From the NCBI GenBank assembly GCA_028689735.1, contig JAQVCP010000029.1:1-35252 (forward strand): a stretch of 35,252 bases of DNA. Direction: 5' to 3'. Positions 1 to 8,333 of the stretch are shown here, piece after piece. Numbering within the stretch: the first letter of the stretch is position 1; every line of letters begins with the position of its first letter. Both the position numbers and the translations under genes were made by a program. The DNA comes from Hespellia sp. Its GTDB lineage: Bacteria; Bacillota; Clostridia; Lachnospirales; Lachnospiraceae. Below the pieces are notes generated by a model. That model saw only the letters and a list, made by a program, of their open reading frames with translations, did no database searches and was not told the origin of the DNA.

Positions 1-110
1 CCTGCTGCCTTTAATTTATCTACAAATTCATATGCCTCTTTTGAAAAGCAGCCAATTCCGTAACGGGACGGTAATGCGGAAATCGGTAATAGTATTCCAC
101 TTTCTCTCAT
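1..110 (-). CDS. malQ: 4-alpha-glucanotransferase, N-terminal part (cut by window edge)
   Basis: Reading the minus strand from the ATG at 110 gives 36 residues beginning MRESGILLPISALPSRYGIG and running open to the window edge. The LP(I/V)SALPS-YGIG start is the typical N-terminus of glycoside hydrolase family 77 amylomaltase, which transfers alpha-1,4-glucan segments in cytoplasmic maltodextrin and glycogen metabolism. A strong ribosome-binding site (GGAAGGGAG) lies 7 bases upstream of the ATG. The gene begins 34 bp after the tyrS stop and runs the same way, so it may be partly co-transcribed with tyrS. Only the first residues are visible, so catalytic residues cannot be checked. The family call rests on this N-terminal signature alone. 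Confidence 0.8.
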   Translation of the reverse strand, partial: MRESGILLPISALPSRYGIGCFSKEAYEFVDKLKAA

Positions 111-144
111 GGATATTCTCCCTTCCTTTGAACATCAGCCTATC

Positions 145-1365
145 TTATTTTACTACCTTACGGAAATTCTTCTTCCCTCTTTTGAGTACGACTCCTTCTC
201 CTGCAAATGCTTCTGCAGGGAACATCGCCTTGATGTCTGTGATCTTCTCGCCGTCCACCGATACTCCGCCCTGCTGTACTGCGCGGCGTGCCTCAGACTT
301 TGATGGCACCAGGCCGCTGGCAAATAACATGGTCAGAATATCAATCTGTCCGTCCTGGAAATCTTCATCTGTCAGCTCAGCGGTCGGCATATCTGCCGCA
401 TTTCCCTGGCTGAACAATGCTCTTGCACTTTCCTGAGCTTTCTGTGCTTCCTCCTCGCCGTGAACAAGTTTCGTAAGTTCAAATGCAAGGATTTCTTTTG
501 CCTGATTGAGCTGGCTGCCTTCCCATGTATCCATCTTGTCAATTTCTTCTAATGGAAGGAAGGTAAGCATACGAATACACTTCAGTACATCTGCATCCGC
601 TACATTTCTCCAGTACTGGTAGAAATCAAACGGAGATGTCTTGTTCGGGTCAAGCCATACCGCACCAGACTGTGTCTTTCCCATTTTCTTTCCTTCGGAA
701 TTCAAAAGCAGTGTGATTGTCATTGCACTGGCATCTTTTCCAAGTTTACGACGAATCAGCTCTGTACCGCCGAGCATGTTACTCCACTGATCGTCCCCAC
801 CAAACTGGAGGTTGCAGCCATATTTCTGGAACAATGCGTAGAAATCGTAGCTCTGCATAATCATGTAATTGAACTCAAGAAAGGTCAGTCCTTTTTCCAT
901 TCTCTGCTTATAGCACTCTGCCGCCAGCATACGATTCACACTGAAATGTGAGCCTACTTCCCGCAGCACTTCCATGTAATTCAGGTCCATCAGCCAGTCC
1001 GCATTATTTACCATGAGGGCTTTGTCATCGGAAAAGTCGATGAACTTACTCATCTGCTCCTTGAAGCAGTCGCAGTTATGCTGGATGGTCTCTGGTGTCA
1101 TCATCTGACGCATATCACTTCTTCCGGACGGGTCACCGATCATAGCAGTTCCGCCGCCAATCAGAGCGATTGGTTTGTTGCCTGCCATCTGCAGACGTTT
1201 CATCAGACAAAGTGCCATGAAATGTCCTACATGAAGGCTGTCCGCAGTCGGGTCAAACCCGATGTAAAATGTTGCCTTCCCGTTATTTACTAAATCTGAA
1301 ATCAATTCTTCATCCGTTACCTGTGCGATCAGGCCTCTGGCTTTTAATTCGTCATAAATCTTCAT
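145..1365 (-). CDS. tyrS: Tyrosyl-tRNA synthetase
   Basis: The 406-residue product charges tRNA-Tyr with tyrosine in the cytoplasm. The class I HIGH signature is present as HVGH at residues 45-48. The second signature is KMGKT at 227-231, the TyrRS variant of KMSKS. The tyrosine-pocket region ([13 protein letters not shown], then QFGGDDQW at about 187-194) is intact. A C-terminal S4 RNA-binding domain occupies roughly residues 345-405, including the [14 protein letters not shown] segment. Length and domain order match bacterial TyrRS of the TyrS type. The ATG at 1365 is preceded by AGGAGAAGAA. Expression should be controlled by the T-box leader directly upstream. Confidence 0.97.
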   Translation of the reverse strand: MKIYDELKARGLIAQVTDEELISDLVNNGKATFYIGFDPTADSLHVGHFMALCLMKRLQMAGNKPIALIGGGTAMIGDPSGRSDMRQMMTPETIQHNCDCFKEQMSKFIDFSDDKALMVNNADWLMDLNYMEVLREVGSHFSVNRMLAAECYKQRMEKGLTFLEFNYMIMQSYDFYALFQKYGCNLQFGGDDQWSNMLGGTELIRRKLGKDASAMTITLLLNSEGKKMGKTQSGAVWLDPNKTSPFDFYQYWRNVADADVLKCIRMLTFLPLEEIDKMDTWEGSQLNQAKEILAFELTKLVHGEEEAQKAQESARALFSQGNAADMPTAELTDEDFQDGQIDILTMLFASGLVPSKSEARRAVQQGGVSVDGEKITDIKAMFPAEAFAGEGVVLKRGKKNFRKVVK

Positions 1366-1414
1366 TCTTCTTCTCCTTTTCTTCCTTTCGCCACATAGAG
1401 CAATTTCCTATTAC

Positions 1415-1809
1415 ATAAAAAAGCCCCTCTCCTTAATCAAAAGGACGAGGGGCTTAAAGCTCGTGGTACCACCTTTATTCGCAAACAGTTCTCACCGCCT
1501 GCCTCAGCGAGTTCGTCTGCCAGTCCGTACTGCTGCCAAATATAATCCATCTTTTACAGACAATTCCCGAGAATTCTCCTTTAATGTAATCCGGCAAATC
1601 ATACGCCTATCAGCGAAACAACTCCATACTTTAACGTGTACTAATCCGTCACAGCCTACTGACTCTAAAGAGTGTACCCTCTTTTCCGTTCGGTGTGAAG
1701 CTCCGAGATGTATTCATAACCGGTTCGTCCCGCACCTCTCATCACCCGGTTGCTTTCTGTCGGACATCCTCAATCACTACTTCTTCTCTTCTTCGCCTGT
1801 CTCTATCTA
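1415..1809 (-). promoter_or_regulatory. T-box (tyrosine) leader of tyrS with terminator/antiterminator
   Basis: This untranslated leader senses uncharged tRNA-Tyr and controls readthrough into tyrS. The minus strand carries the conserved T-box element AAAGGTGGTACCACGAGC at about 1459-1476. It is followed by an intrinsic terminator with arms AAGCCCCTC and GAGGGGCTT (1421-1429 and 1447-1455) and a T-run. A tyrosine codon UAC lies in the upstream Stem I area at 1710-1712 in the context GAAUACAUC, and is the likely specifier. The length of about 395 nt is large for a T-box but within range. I inferred the 5' end from the promoter at 1816-1845 and did not fold Stem I in full. Confidence 0.92.
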
Positions 1810-1815
1810 TGTTGC

Positions 1816-1845
1816 ATATTAACGCATGACAGGCGCACTTGTCAA
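1816..1845 (-). promoter_or_regulatory. Sigma-A promoter of the tyrS T-box transcript
   Basis: On the minus strand a consensus -35 TTGACA (1840-1845) is followed after 18 bp by TAATAT (1816-1821). The predicted start near 1809 makes the T-box leader begin just upstream of its Stem I. Confidence 0.75.
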
Positions 1846-1884
1846 GGACAATTTGCTTTTCAGGTCTATTCTCTCCGACACTAC

Positions 1885-3033
1885 TTAAATCAAAGACTTA
1901 TACAATGCGGTAATGTCTGCCACACTTGTATCTTTCGGATTTCCAGGTCTGCATGCATCGTCGTATGCTGACTGTGCAAGGAAAGGAATATCCTCTTCTT
2001 TTACGATTTCCTTCAAATCTGCCGGAATTCCAACATCAGAAGATAATTTCTTCACTGCATCCACTGCTGCTTTTCTGTATTCTTCCACAGACATATTCTC
2101 GGTACCTTCTACGCCCATAACCTGTGCAATGTATTTGTACTTATCTCCTGTAGCTTCTGCATTATACTCCATAACAGTTGGAAGAATAATTGCATTTGCA
2201 ATACCATGTGGTGTGTCATAAAATGCTCCAAGAGGATGTGCCATGGAATGAACGATTCCAAGTCCTACGTTAGAGAATCCCATACCTGCTACATATTGTC
2301 CGAGTGCCATATCTGCTCTTCCTTCCGGAGTGTTATCCACTGCCCCGCGAAGTGAACGGGCAATAATCTCGATTGCCTTGAGATGGAACATATCAGAGAG
2401 CTCCCATGCGCCTGCTGTTGTATAGCCTTCAATTGCATGTGTCAGCGCATCCATACCGGTTGCTGCAGTCAGTCCCTTTGGCATAGAAGACATCATATCC
2501 GGATCTACCACTGCAATTACCGGAATGTCTTTCGGGTCTACGCAGACCATCTTACGGCTCTTCTGGACATCCGTGATTACGTAGTTGATTGTAACTTCTG
2601 CTGCGGTACCTGCTGTTGTCGGAACTGCGATAATCGGAACTGCCTTCTTCTTCGTAGGTGCTACACCTTCCAGGCTTCTGACATCGGCAAAATCCGGGTT
2701 GTTGATAATGACTCCAACCGCTTTTGCTGTATCCATAGAAGAACCGCCGCCGATTGCGATCAAATAGTCAGCTCCCGATTTCTTATATGCTTCCACGCCA
2801 CTCTGCACATTTTCAATCGTTGGATTTGGTTTAATGTTCGAGTACAACTCATATGCCAGAGAATCTTTGTCCAGCACATCCAGTACCTTTTTTGTCACAC
2901 CGAACTTCACAAGGTCAGGATCTGAACATACAAATGCCTTTTTGAATCCTCTTGCCTTTACCTCAGTTGCGATTTCTAAAATTGCGCCTGCTCCATGATA
3001 AGATGTTTCATTCAATACAAATCTGTTAGCCAT
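1885..3033 (-). CDS. fucO: Iron-dependent alcohol dehydrogenase, lactaldehyde reductase type
   Basis: The 382-residue protein belongs to the group III Fe-containing alcohol dehydrogenases. It has the length of E. coli FucO and aligns with it from MANR to the end by eye. It likely interconverts L-lactaldehyde and 1,2-propanediol with NAD(H). The N-terminal nucleotide domain carries IGGGSSMDTAKA (94-105). The metal ligands expected for FucO are present as D195, H199, H262 and H276, within GMDALTHAIEGY and the HSMAHPLGAF-DTPHG segment. A good ribosome-binding site (AAAGGAG) precedes the start. The gene stands alone with operator-like palindromes upstream. No fucose or rhamnose genes lie nearby, so the physiological substrate is inferred, and related diol dehydrogenases are possible. 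Confidence 0.88.
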   Translation of the reverse strand: MANRFVLNETSYHGAGAILEIATEVKARGFKKAFVCSDPDLVKFGVTKKVLDVLDKDSLAYELYSNIKPNPTIENVQSGVEAYKKSGADYLIAIGGGSSMDTAKAVGVIINNPDFADVRSLEGVAPTKKKAVPIIAVPTTAGTAAEVTINYVITDVQKSRKMVCVDPKDIPVIAVVDPDMMSSMPKGLTAATGMDALTHAIEGYTTAGAWELSDMFHLKAIEIIARSLRGAVDNTPEGRADMALGQYVAGMGFSNVGLGIVHSMAHPLGAFYDTPHGIANAIILPTVMEYNAEATGDKYKYIAQVMGVEGTENMSVEEYRKAAVDAVKKLSSDVGIPADLKEIVKEEDIPFLAQSAYDDACRPGNPKDTSVADITALYKSLI

Positions 3034-3093
3034 TTTTACAATCTCCTTTTCTTTTTGAACACCGGTTTTCGTAAAAGTTATCTTTCACGTTTG

Positions 3094-3152
3094 ATACAAT
3101 TTTAACATTTTGTATTTGTCCGCTTCAAGTTACAAAGTCTTCAAAATGTAAC
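3094..3152. promoter_or_regulatory. Two operator-like palindromes in the fucO promoter region
   Basis: Upstream of fucO lie two inverted repeats: ATACAA-N10-TTGTAT at 3094-3115 and GTTACA-N12-TGTAAC at 3129-3152. The first overlaps a plausible minus-strand -10 (TAAAAT, with a TTGAAG -35 about 18 bp upstream), where a bound repressor would block transcription. The arms share an ACA/TGT core, suggesting one dimeric regulator. The TetR-family gene immediately to the right is the obvious but unproven candidate. Confidence 0.45.
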
Positions 3153-3161
3153 ATCTTTATA

Positions 3162-3209
3162 AAAAAATAGTGAAATGTCTTTATTTTTCATGACATTTCA
3201 CTATTTTTT
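3162..3209 (-). terminator. Perfect 18-bp stem-loop, likely terminator of the TetR gene
   Basis: The arms 3162-3179 and 3192-3209 are exact reverse complements (core AATAGTGAAATGTC) around a 12-nt loop. A-runs and T-runs on both sides make it able to terminate in either direction. It lies about 40 bp past the stop of the TetR gene and just before the fucO promoter region, so insulating fucO from upstream transcription is the simplest role. Confidence 0.7.
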
Positions 3210-3250
3210 ACAGCATTTCATTGATAATCACAGGAATATCTTTTGCAAGG

Positions 3251-3802
3251 TTACACGAATTCCACCAGCAGCTCCTGGAGTTTCACCGGAAGTGCCTCCA
3301 CCAAAAGCTGTGCCATCTCCTCCGGTGTCTCCTTCATCTCCTGGATGGTCCAGTTGGATGTCATGGAAATGGAACCGCGGCAATACATCTCCAGCAGAAA
3401 CCGGATTTCTTCATCCAATGGCTTTTGGGTCTTTTTTTCGATTACACCTGTATAAAAATGTAATATGTACTGGTAGTCGTATTCCAGCAGAGAATTAAAG
3501 TCCTTAGACTGAAATGCCGCCTTAAAAAAATACCGCTCACTTTTTATGAAATGAAACTTCTTGATCAACGCATCCCGCAAATTCTTTTTTTCTTTCATTT
3601 CCTCAAAGGAATCGTGCACCAGGATTTCAAAATACCAGTTGACCAGCGCATATTTGTCTTGAAAATGACGGTAAAATGTCTGGCGGGTCAACCCACAGTT
3701 CTCCACAATATCTTTGATTGATATTTTGTCTAAGGGATTCATTTTCATCAACTCTTTGATTGAATCTGCTAATTTATATTTTGTTCTGTCTCCGGATTCC
3801 AT
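3251..3802 (-). CDS. TetR/AcrR-family transcriptional regulator (DhaS-like)
   Basis: The 183-residue protein has an N-terminal TetR helix-turn-helix at about residues 27-53 (ISIKDIVENCGLTRQTFYRHF). Its all-helical C-terminal half resembles the Firmicute TetR subgroup that includes DhaS, the dihydroxyacetone kinase activator. It binds DNA as a dimer and probably responds to a small ligand that I cannot infer. It lies 45 bp downstream of nagA in the same direction and upstream of fucO. It could therefore be a third gene of the nag operon or act on the palindromes before fucO. The ribosome-binding site AAGGAGTG sits 10 bases before the ATG. The subgroup assignment comes from pattern memory and is less certain than the superfamily. 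Confidence 0.82.
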   Translation of the reverse strand: MESGDRTKYKLADSIKELMKMNPLDKISIKDIVENCGLTRQTFYRHFQDKYALVNWYFEILVHDSFEEMKEKKNLRDALIKKFHFIKSERYFFKAAFQSKDFNSLLEYDYQYILHFYTGVIEKKTQKPLDEEIRFLLEMYCRGSISMTSNWTIQEMKETPEEMAQLLVEALPVKLQELLVEFV

Positions 3803-3847
3803 TCTTGATGCACTCCTTACGAACTATTCCTCTGCTACTCTGGATAT

Positions 3848-4972
3848 CTATACATATTCTTCCCCTGAAATAAATACTTTTTTCAGAACAAGCTCCGAAT
3901 CTAACAAAATCAGATCTGCTGCCTTGCCCTCTGTAACGCTTCCGCAGGTATCATAGATACCGATTTCTTTTGCCGGATTCATTGTTGCACATGCAATCGC
4001 AGTCTCCAGCGGAATTCCCATCTTTTTCACCGCCACGCGTATACAGTCCGCAAGATTCGTCGCGGAACCGGCAATGGTACCGTCTGCAAGCTGTGCAAGA
4101 TTGCCCTTCACGAACACATCCTGTCCGCCCAGCGTATATTGTCCGTCCGGCATTCCGGCTGCGCGCATACTATCGCTGATTAAAATGACCCGGTCTTCCC
4201 CAAACATCTCAAAGGTCGCCCGGACAACTGACGGATGAATATGGACTCCATCACAAATCAGTTCTGCCCTGCATCTCTCACAATCCCGTGCTGCCCCGAT
4301 TACACCGGGAGCTCTGTGGGTAAACGGCGGCATCGCATTGTATAAATGCGTCGCATGTCTGGCACCTCTGTCATAAGCCTCTTTCGCTGTATCATAATCA
4401 GCCGTAGTATGTGCAAGGGAAACCACAACCTCATCCTTCACCATATCGATGAATTCCATTGCCCCTTCCGTCTCCGGAGCGATGTCTACCAGCTTAATGA
4501 GACCTTTTGCGTCCTTCTGGAGACTTCGAAAGAGAGAAACATCGCACCGTCTGATGTGCTCTGCTGCCTGGGCCCCCTTCTTCGCCTCGCTGATAAAAGG
4601 TCCCTCCATATTGATTCCCACCAGCTTCGCCCCACCACGGTATTCGTACTGCCCCGCGGTCGACATTACCTTGTGCAGTTCTTCTTCCGCAATGGTCATG
4701 GTTGCCGGTGCAATGGATGTCACACCAATGGAAGCTTCATATGCTGCAATATTGGCAATTGCATCTGGACTTCCATCACACATATCATCGCCGACACAGC
4801 CATGAAAATGGATATCGATCAGTCCGGGTACCGCGTAAGCGCCACCGCCGTCCATGCATTTTTCGTTGGCATCCGCCTTTTGTGGGTCAGCAAATTTTCC
4901 ATCCACAATTCTCACACATCCCTGTATGAATTCTTTTTTTTCGGTATATACAAGAACATTTTTTATGATCAT
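3848..4972 (-). CDS. nagA: N-acetylglucosamine-6-phosphate deacetylase
   Basis: This cytoplasmic amidohydrolase converts GlcNAc-6-P to glucosamine-6-P and acetate. With the start at 4972 (MIIKNVLVYTEKKEF) it has 374 residues, the usual NagA length. The metal motif IDIHFHG places H55 and H57, EGPF gives the metal ligand E123, and HATHLYNAM and LISDSMRAAG are the substrate and catalytic-Asp blocks. A longer reading frame upstream would overlap nagB. I chose 4972 because AAAGGAAT lies 7 bases before it and it follows the nagB stop by only 4 bp. It is translationally close to nagB, and the pair turns GlcNAc-6-P into fructose-6-P. Confidence 0.96.
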   Translation of the reverse strand: MIIKNVLVYTEKKEFIQGCVRIVDGKFADPQKADANEKCMDGGGAYAVPGLIDIHFHGCVGDDMCDGSPDAIANIAAYEASIGVTSIAPATMTIAEEELHKVMSTAGQYEYRGGAKLVGINMEGPFISEAKKGAQAAEHIRRCDVSLFRSLQKDAKGLIKLVDIAPETEGAMEFIDMVKDEVVVSLAHTTADYDTAKEAYDRGARHATHLYNAMPPFTHRAPGVIGAARDCERCRAELICDGVHIHPSVVRATFEMFGEDRVILISDSMRAAGMPDGQYTLGGQDVFVKGNLAQLADGTIAGSATNLADCIRVAVKKMGIPLETAIACATMNPAKEIGIYDTCGSVTEGKAADLILLDSELVLKKVFISGEEYV

Positions 4973-4976
4973 AATT

Positions 4977-5711
4977 TTATTCCTTTGGAATCTTTGACAG
5001 GGCTGCTTCATCTGCAACTAAGATTACATCATTGTGAAGCTGAAGGATAGAACCTGGTACCTTCGGTGTGACAGGACCGAAGAACGCATCACGCACTGCG
5101 TCTGCTTTGTCCGCTCCGCTTACGACTACCAGAACCTTTTTTGCCTGCATGATATTCTTGATTCCCATGGTGTATGCCTGTTTTGGCACGTCATCTGCAG
5201 ATGCAAAGAACCGTTTGTTTGCATCGATCGTGCTCGGAGTCAGATCCACGCAGTGTGTTCCTTTTTCAAAGGCATCACCTGGCTCATTGAATCCAATGTG
5301 TCCGTTGCGTCCCAGACCAAGCAGCTGAAGATCAACGCCGCCCAAGGACTGAATCAGTTCATCATAACGCGCACATTCTTTCGCCGAATCCATCTCCATT
5401 CCATTTGGCAAATATGTTTTCTCCAGATTGATGTTGATATGGCTGAACAGATACTCATGCATGAAATTGTAATAGCTCTGCTCTTCTGTACGTGCCAGAC
5501 CTTTGTACTCATCCAGATTGACCGTTGTCACCTCTGAAAAATCCAAATCTCCTTTGTTGTACCATTCCACCAGCTGCTCATAAGTCCCGATCGGGGATGA
5601 TCCTGTTGCAAGCCCTAACACACAGCCTGGATTCATAATCACCTGAGCTGAGATGATATTTGCTGCCTTTCTGCTCATGTCCTTGTAATCTTCTGCCGCA
5701 TAAATTTTCAT
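4977..5711 (-). CDS. nagB: Glucosamine-6-phosphate deaminase
   Basis: The 244-residue enzyme isomerises and deaminates glucosamine-6-P to fructose-6-P and ammonia. The family blocks are visible: GLATGSSPIGTY, the catalytic-base region VNLDEYKGL (D67), and GRNGHIGFNEPG with H138 and E143. Position 136 is Asn where the E. coli enzyme has Asp141, as is common in Firmicute NagB. The start at 5711 (MKIYAAEDYKD) is preceded by AGGAGGAAGAATT. A 21-residue in-frame extension upstream has no such site and is not family-like. It is the first gene of the nagBA unit. Confidence 0.96.
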   Translation of the reverse strand: MKIYAAEDYKDMSRKAANIISAQVIMNPGCVLGLATGSSPIGTYEQLVEWYNKGDLDFSEVTTVNLDEYKGLARTEEQSYYNFMHEYLFSHININLEKTYLPNGMEMDSAKECARYDELIQSLGGVDLQLLGLGRNGHIGFNEPGDAFEKGTHCVDLTPSTIDANKRFFASADDVPKQAYTMGIKNIMQAKKVLVVVSGADKADAVRDAFFGPVTPKVPGSILQLHNDVILVADEAALSKIPKE

Positions 5712-5780
5712 AATTCTTCCTCCTTGCATTGAACATCGTTTTTTGATTTTTTCAAAAAGTCTGTCAATTTTCATACTATA

Positions 5781-5849
5781 AATGTATCAACTATTTGCAA
5801 AGAAGTCAACCAAATCGCTTTGTCCGATTAACCATCCTTTTTGTCCAAT
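5781..5849 (-). promoter_or_regulatory. nagBA promoter with two tandem TTTGTCC repeats
   Basis: On the minus strand TTGACT (5804-5809) and TACATT (5781-5786) are 17 bp apart and fit a sigma-A promoter. Upstream of the -35, the plus strand reads TTTGTCCGAT at 5819 and TTTGTCCAAT at 5840. This near-exact direct repeat has a 21-bp period, two helical turns. That geometry suits an activator binding upstream of -35. The regulator is unknown, and no GntR-type NagR gene is in the window. Confidence 0.5.
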
Positions 5850-6641
5850 CTAGTAAAAATCCCTCTGCGATTCCTGCACGGAATTGTATTTGATTTCCAT
5901 CAGCATGAGACCTTGACCGGGCACGGTCACTCCTGCTGCCATCCGGTTTTTTGCTTCTATGATATTCCGGACCTGCTCCGGTGTGTAGAATCCTCTTCCG
6001 ACACGAAGAAGTGTCCCCACGATGATACGAACCATATTGTAGAGAAATCCATTTCCCGAGATGCGAACTGTAATATCCTCTCCATCCTCAATAATGTCCA
6101 GCGATGTCACCGTACGGGTGGTGGTCTGTGCATTCGTCCGGATATTGCAAAAGCTTGCAAAATCATGCTCTCCAACGATATAGGACGCCGCTTCCCTCAT
6201 CCTCTCGATATCCAGTGGATAGCTCACCCGATAGTGTGTCATCCGCTTCATCGGATTAGGAACTCTGGAATGGAGGATATGATATTCATAAGTCTTTTCA
6301 ATTTCCTTCTGATACCTTGGATGCCACTGGGCAGGAACTTCCTCGGACAATCGGATTACAATATCATCCGGGAGCTTCTGGTTCAGGGCAATCGCAAAAC
6401 GGTCCGCAGGAATCGTAGAATCTGTATCGAAGACAGCTACATTTGCCATGGCATGCACGCCGGAATCTGTCCGGCTCGCCCCGATGACTACAATCTTTTC
6501 CCCTGTCAGCCTGGAAATCGTCTTATTCAGCACTTCTTCGATGGTAATTCCGTTGGGCTGAATCTGCCAACCGCAGTAATTCGTGCCATCATAGGCAATC
6601 GTCAGTTTAATCCTTCTCACTTTTGTCTCTCTTTCCTTCAT
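5850..6641 (-). CDS. truA: tRNA pseudouridine synthase A
   Basis: TruA makes pseudouridine at positions 38-40 of the anticodon arm of many tRNAs. The catalytic aspartate motif is GASRTDSGVHA, with D59 counted from the ATG at 6641. AYDGTNYCGWQ near the N-terminus and FLYNMVRIIVG toward the C-terminus are the other family blocks. The product is 263 residues. The start is ambiguous. A TTG at 6659 extends it, and a GTG at 6620 (VRRIKLTIAYDG) has the better ribosome-binding site (AAGGAAAGAGAG) and gives the length most family members have. It follows ecfT by about 25 bp, the classic ecfA1-ecfA2-ecfT-truA order. Confidence 0.95.
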   Translation of the reverse strand: MKERETKVRRIKLTIAYDGTNYCGWQIQPNGITIEEVLNKTISRLTGEKIVVIGASRTDSGVHAMANVAVFDTDSTIPADRFAIALNQKLPDDIVIRLSEEVPAQWHPRYQKEIEKTYEYHILHSRVPNPMKRMTHYRVSYPLDIERMREAASYIVGEHDFASFCNIRTNAQTTTRTVTSLDIIEDGEDITVRISGNGFLYNMVRIIVGTLLRVGRGFYTPEQVRNIIEAKNRMAAGVTVPGQGLMLMEIKYNSVQESQRDFY

Positions 6642-6664
6642 GCTGTTTTCTTCTGCCAAACAAA

Positions 6665-7489
6665 TCAGAATATCCAGAGCTTAACTGCAACAAACCGTCC
6701 AATCAAAAATACTGCAATCAGATATCCCCAGGTCACTGCGTAAGCAATACGGTCACTGCTTCCATATACCAGCGGTTTCATCTTGGTTCTTCCGTCTCCG
6801 CCGCGATAGCATCTGGACTCCATCGCCATCGCAAGGTCATTGGCACGGCGGAATGCAGACACAAATAGTGGAACCAGAATCGGGATCATGCTCTTTGCCT
6901 TCTGCAGAATATTGCCGCTCTCCAGATCTGCCCCTCTGGCAATCTGGGCTTTCATGATCTTATCTGTCTCCTCCAGCAGAATCGGAATAAAACGCAGTGC
7001 AATTGACATCATCATCGCAATCTCATGTACCGGAACCTTAATCTTATTAAGCGGATGGAGAAGCTTTTCAATTCCGTCCGTCAGAGCATTTGGCGTCGTT
7101 GTAAATGTCATCAGTGAAGAACCCATAATCAGGTAAATCAAACGAATCGCCATGTAGACCGCCGTCCGCAGACCTTCTTCCGTCACTTTCAGCTTCCATA
7201 CCTGAAAAAGGACATCCCCGCCAGATGTCAGGAACAGATTCAGGACCACTGTGATCATAAGAATCATGATGATAGGCTTTAATCCTTTCATAATAAACTT
7301 GAACGGTACCTTTGACAGCTTAATGACACAAAACAGAAACACTGTCGCCAGCGCATAGCTAATCACGTTTTTATTCAGGAAGAGAGAAATCAGAAAGAGC
7401 AAGGTGCAGACAATCTTCACTCTCGGATCCAGTCTGTGCAATATACTTTTTGCCGGGTAATACTGCCCGATTGTAATATCTCTAATCAT
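6665..7489 (-). CDS. ecfT: ECF transporter transmembrane coupling protein
   Basis: EcfT is the membrane scaffold that links the EcfA1/EcfA2 ATPases to exchangeable vitamin-binding S components. The 274-residue sequence has the expected hydrophobic helices in its first 130 residues and another near the C-terminus. The two cytoplasmic coupling motifs containing Ala-Arg-Gly-type signatures are visible as IARGADLESG and the later RRANDLAMAMESRCY. Its ATG overlaps the 3' end of ecfA2 by 8 bp, so translation is likely coupled. No S component is encoded in the window, so this is probably the shared housekeeping module serving several S proteins encoded elsewhere. Confidence 0.95.
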   Translation of the reverse strand: MIRDITIGQYYPAKSILHRLDPRVKIVCTLLFLISLFLNKNVISYALATVFLFCVIKLSKVPFKFIMKGLKPIIMILMITVVLNLFLTSGGDVLFQVWKLKVTEEGLRTAVYMAIRLIYLIMGSSLMTFTTTPNALTDGIEKLLHPLNKIKVPVHEIAMMMSIALRFIPILLEETDKIMKAQIARGADLESGNILQKAKSMIPILVPLFVSAFRRANDLAMAMESRCYRGGDGRTKMKPLVYGSSDRIAYAVTWGYLIAVFLIGRFVAVKLWIF

Positions 7490-8333
7490 GCTTCAAATTC
7501 CTCATTATCTCATCTGCCGCTTCCATAATCGTTGTGTCATCCGTATTTACCGGGAGCCCGCTCTCCGACAGTGCATGCATAATGTATGTCACCTGTGGCG
7601 CTGCAAGTCCCACCTTCTCCAGTTCTTTATAATGGGTAAAGACTTCCTTCGGTGCCCCGTCATACATCTTCTCTCCCTTGTTCATCACAATCAGCCGATC
7701 CACATATTTTGCAACATCTTCCATACTGTGAGACACCAGAATCACCGTCATCTCCGTCTCTTTATGCAAATGTGCGATCTGATCCAGAATCTCATCCCGT
7801 CCCCTGGGGTCCAATCCGGCTGTCGGCTCATCCAGCACAAGAACCTTCGGATGCATCGCCAGTACCCCGGCAATGGCAGCACGGCGCTTTTGTCCGCCGG
7901 ACAGGTCAAATGGCGACTGCTTATAATATTTTTCCGGAAATCCGACCAGATTCAGCGCCTCTCTGGCTCTCTGCTCGCACTCTTCCTTAGACAGTCCTTG
8001 ATTCTTCGGGCCAAAACAGACATCCGACATTACATCCACCTCAAATAGCTGATGCTCCGGATACTGAAACACCAGCCCCACCTGATTGCGAAGCTGTTTC
8101 ATATCATAACCGTCTTCGTAAATATTCTTCCCCTCAAAATACAATGCGCCGCTGGTGGCCTTGATCAGTCCATTCAAGTGCTGAATCAGCGTGGATTTTC
8201 CGGAGCCGGTGTGTCCGATGATTCCAACAAACTGCCCCTGTTCAATCTCAAGACTCACATTCTTTAATGCATGTTTCTGATAAGCCGTATCGGGACTATA
8301 GATATAATTAATGTTTTCTAATTTAATTGACAT
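7482..8333 (-). CDS. ecfA2: ECF transporter ATPase subunit A2
   Basis: This 283-residue ATP-binding subunit powers vitamin or metal uptake together with EcfA1 and EcfT. The Walker A motif is GHTGSGKS at 40-47. The Q-loop follows in [13 protein letters not shown], the signature is LSGGQKRR, and Walker B is [13 protein letters not shown]. The [11 protein letters not shown]-terminus and the long C-terminal extension after the H-loop ([10 protein letters not shown]) are typical of EcfA2. Its start lies inside the last 16 bp of ecfA1 and its end overlaps ecfT, giving a tightly coupled three-gene unit. Confidence 0.95.
   Translation of the reverse strand: MSIKLENINYIYSPDTAYQKHALKNVSLEIEQGQFVGIIGHTGSGKSTLIQHLNGLIKATSGALYFEGKNIYEDGYDMKQLRNQVGLVFQYPEHQLFEVDVMSDVCFGPKNQGLSKEECEQRAREALNLVGFPEKYYKQSPFDLSGGQKRRAAIAGVLAMHPKVLVLDEPTAGLDPRGRDEILDQIAHLHKETEMTVILVSHSMEDVAKYVDRLIVMNKGEKMYDGAPKEVFTHYKELEKVGLAAPQVTYIMHALSESGLPVNTDDTTIMEAADEIMRNLKHD

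Noticed and set aside
3162-3209. The 18-bp perfect stem as a transposon end
   Set aside because: There is no transposase, no target-site duplication and no second copy in the window; its position after a stop codon fits a terminator.
5034-5537. 167-residue plus-strand frame opposite nagB
   Set aside because: Shadow of nagB, with no independent signals.
5841-6743. 300-residue plus-strand frame opposite truA
   Set aside because: It overlaps a well-supported gene on the other strand, is rich in Cys and His as antisense frames often are, and matches no family.
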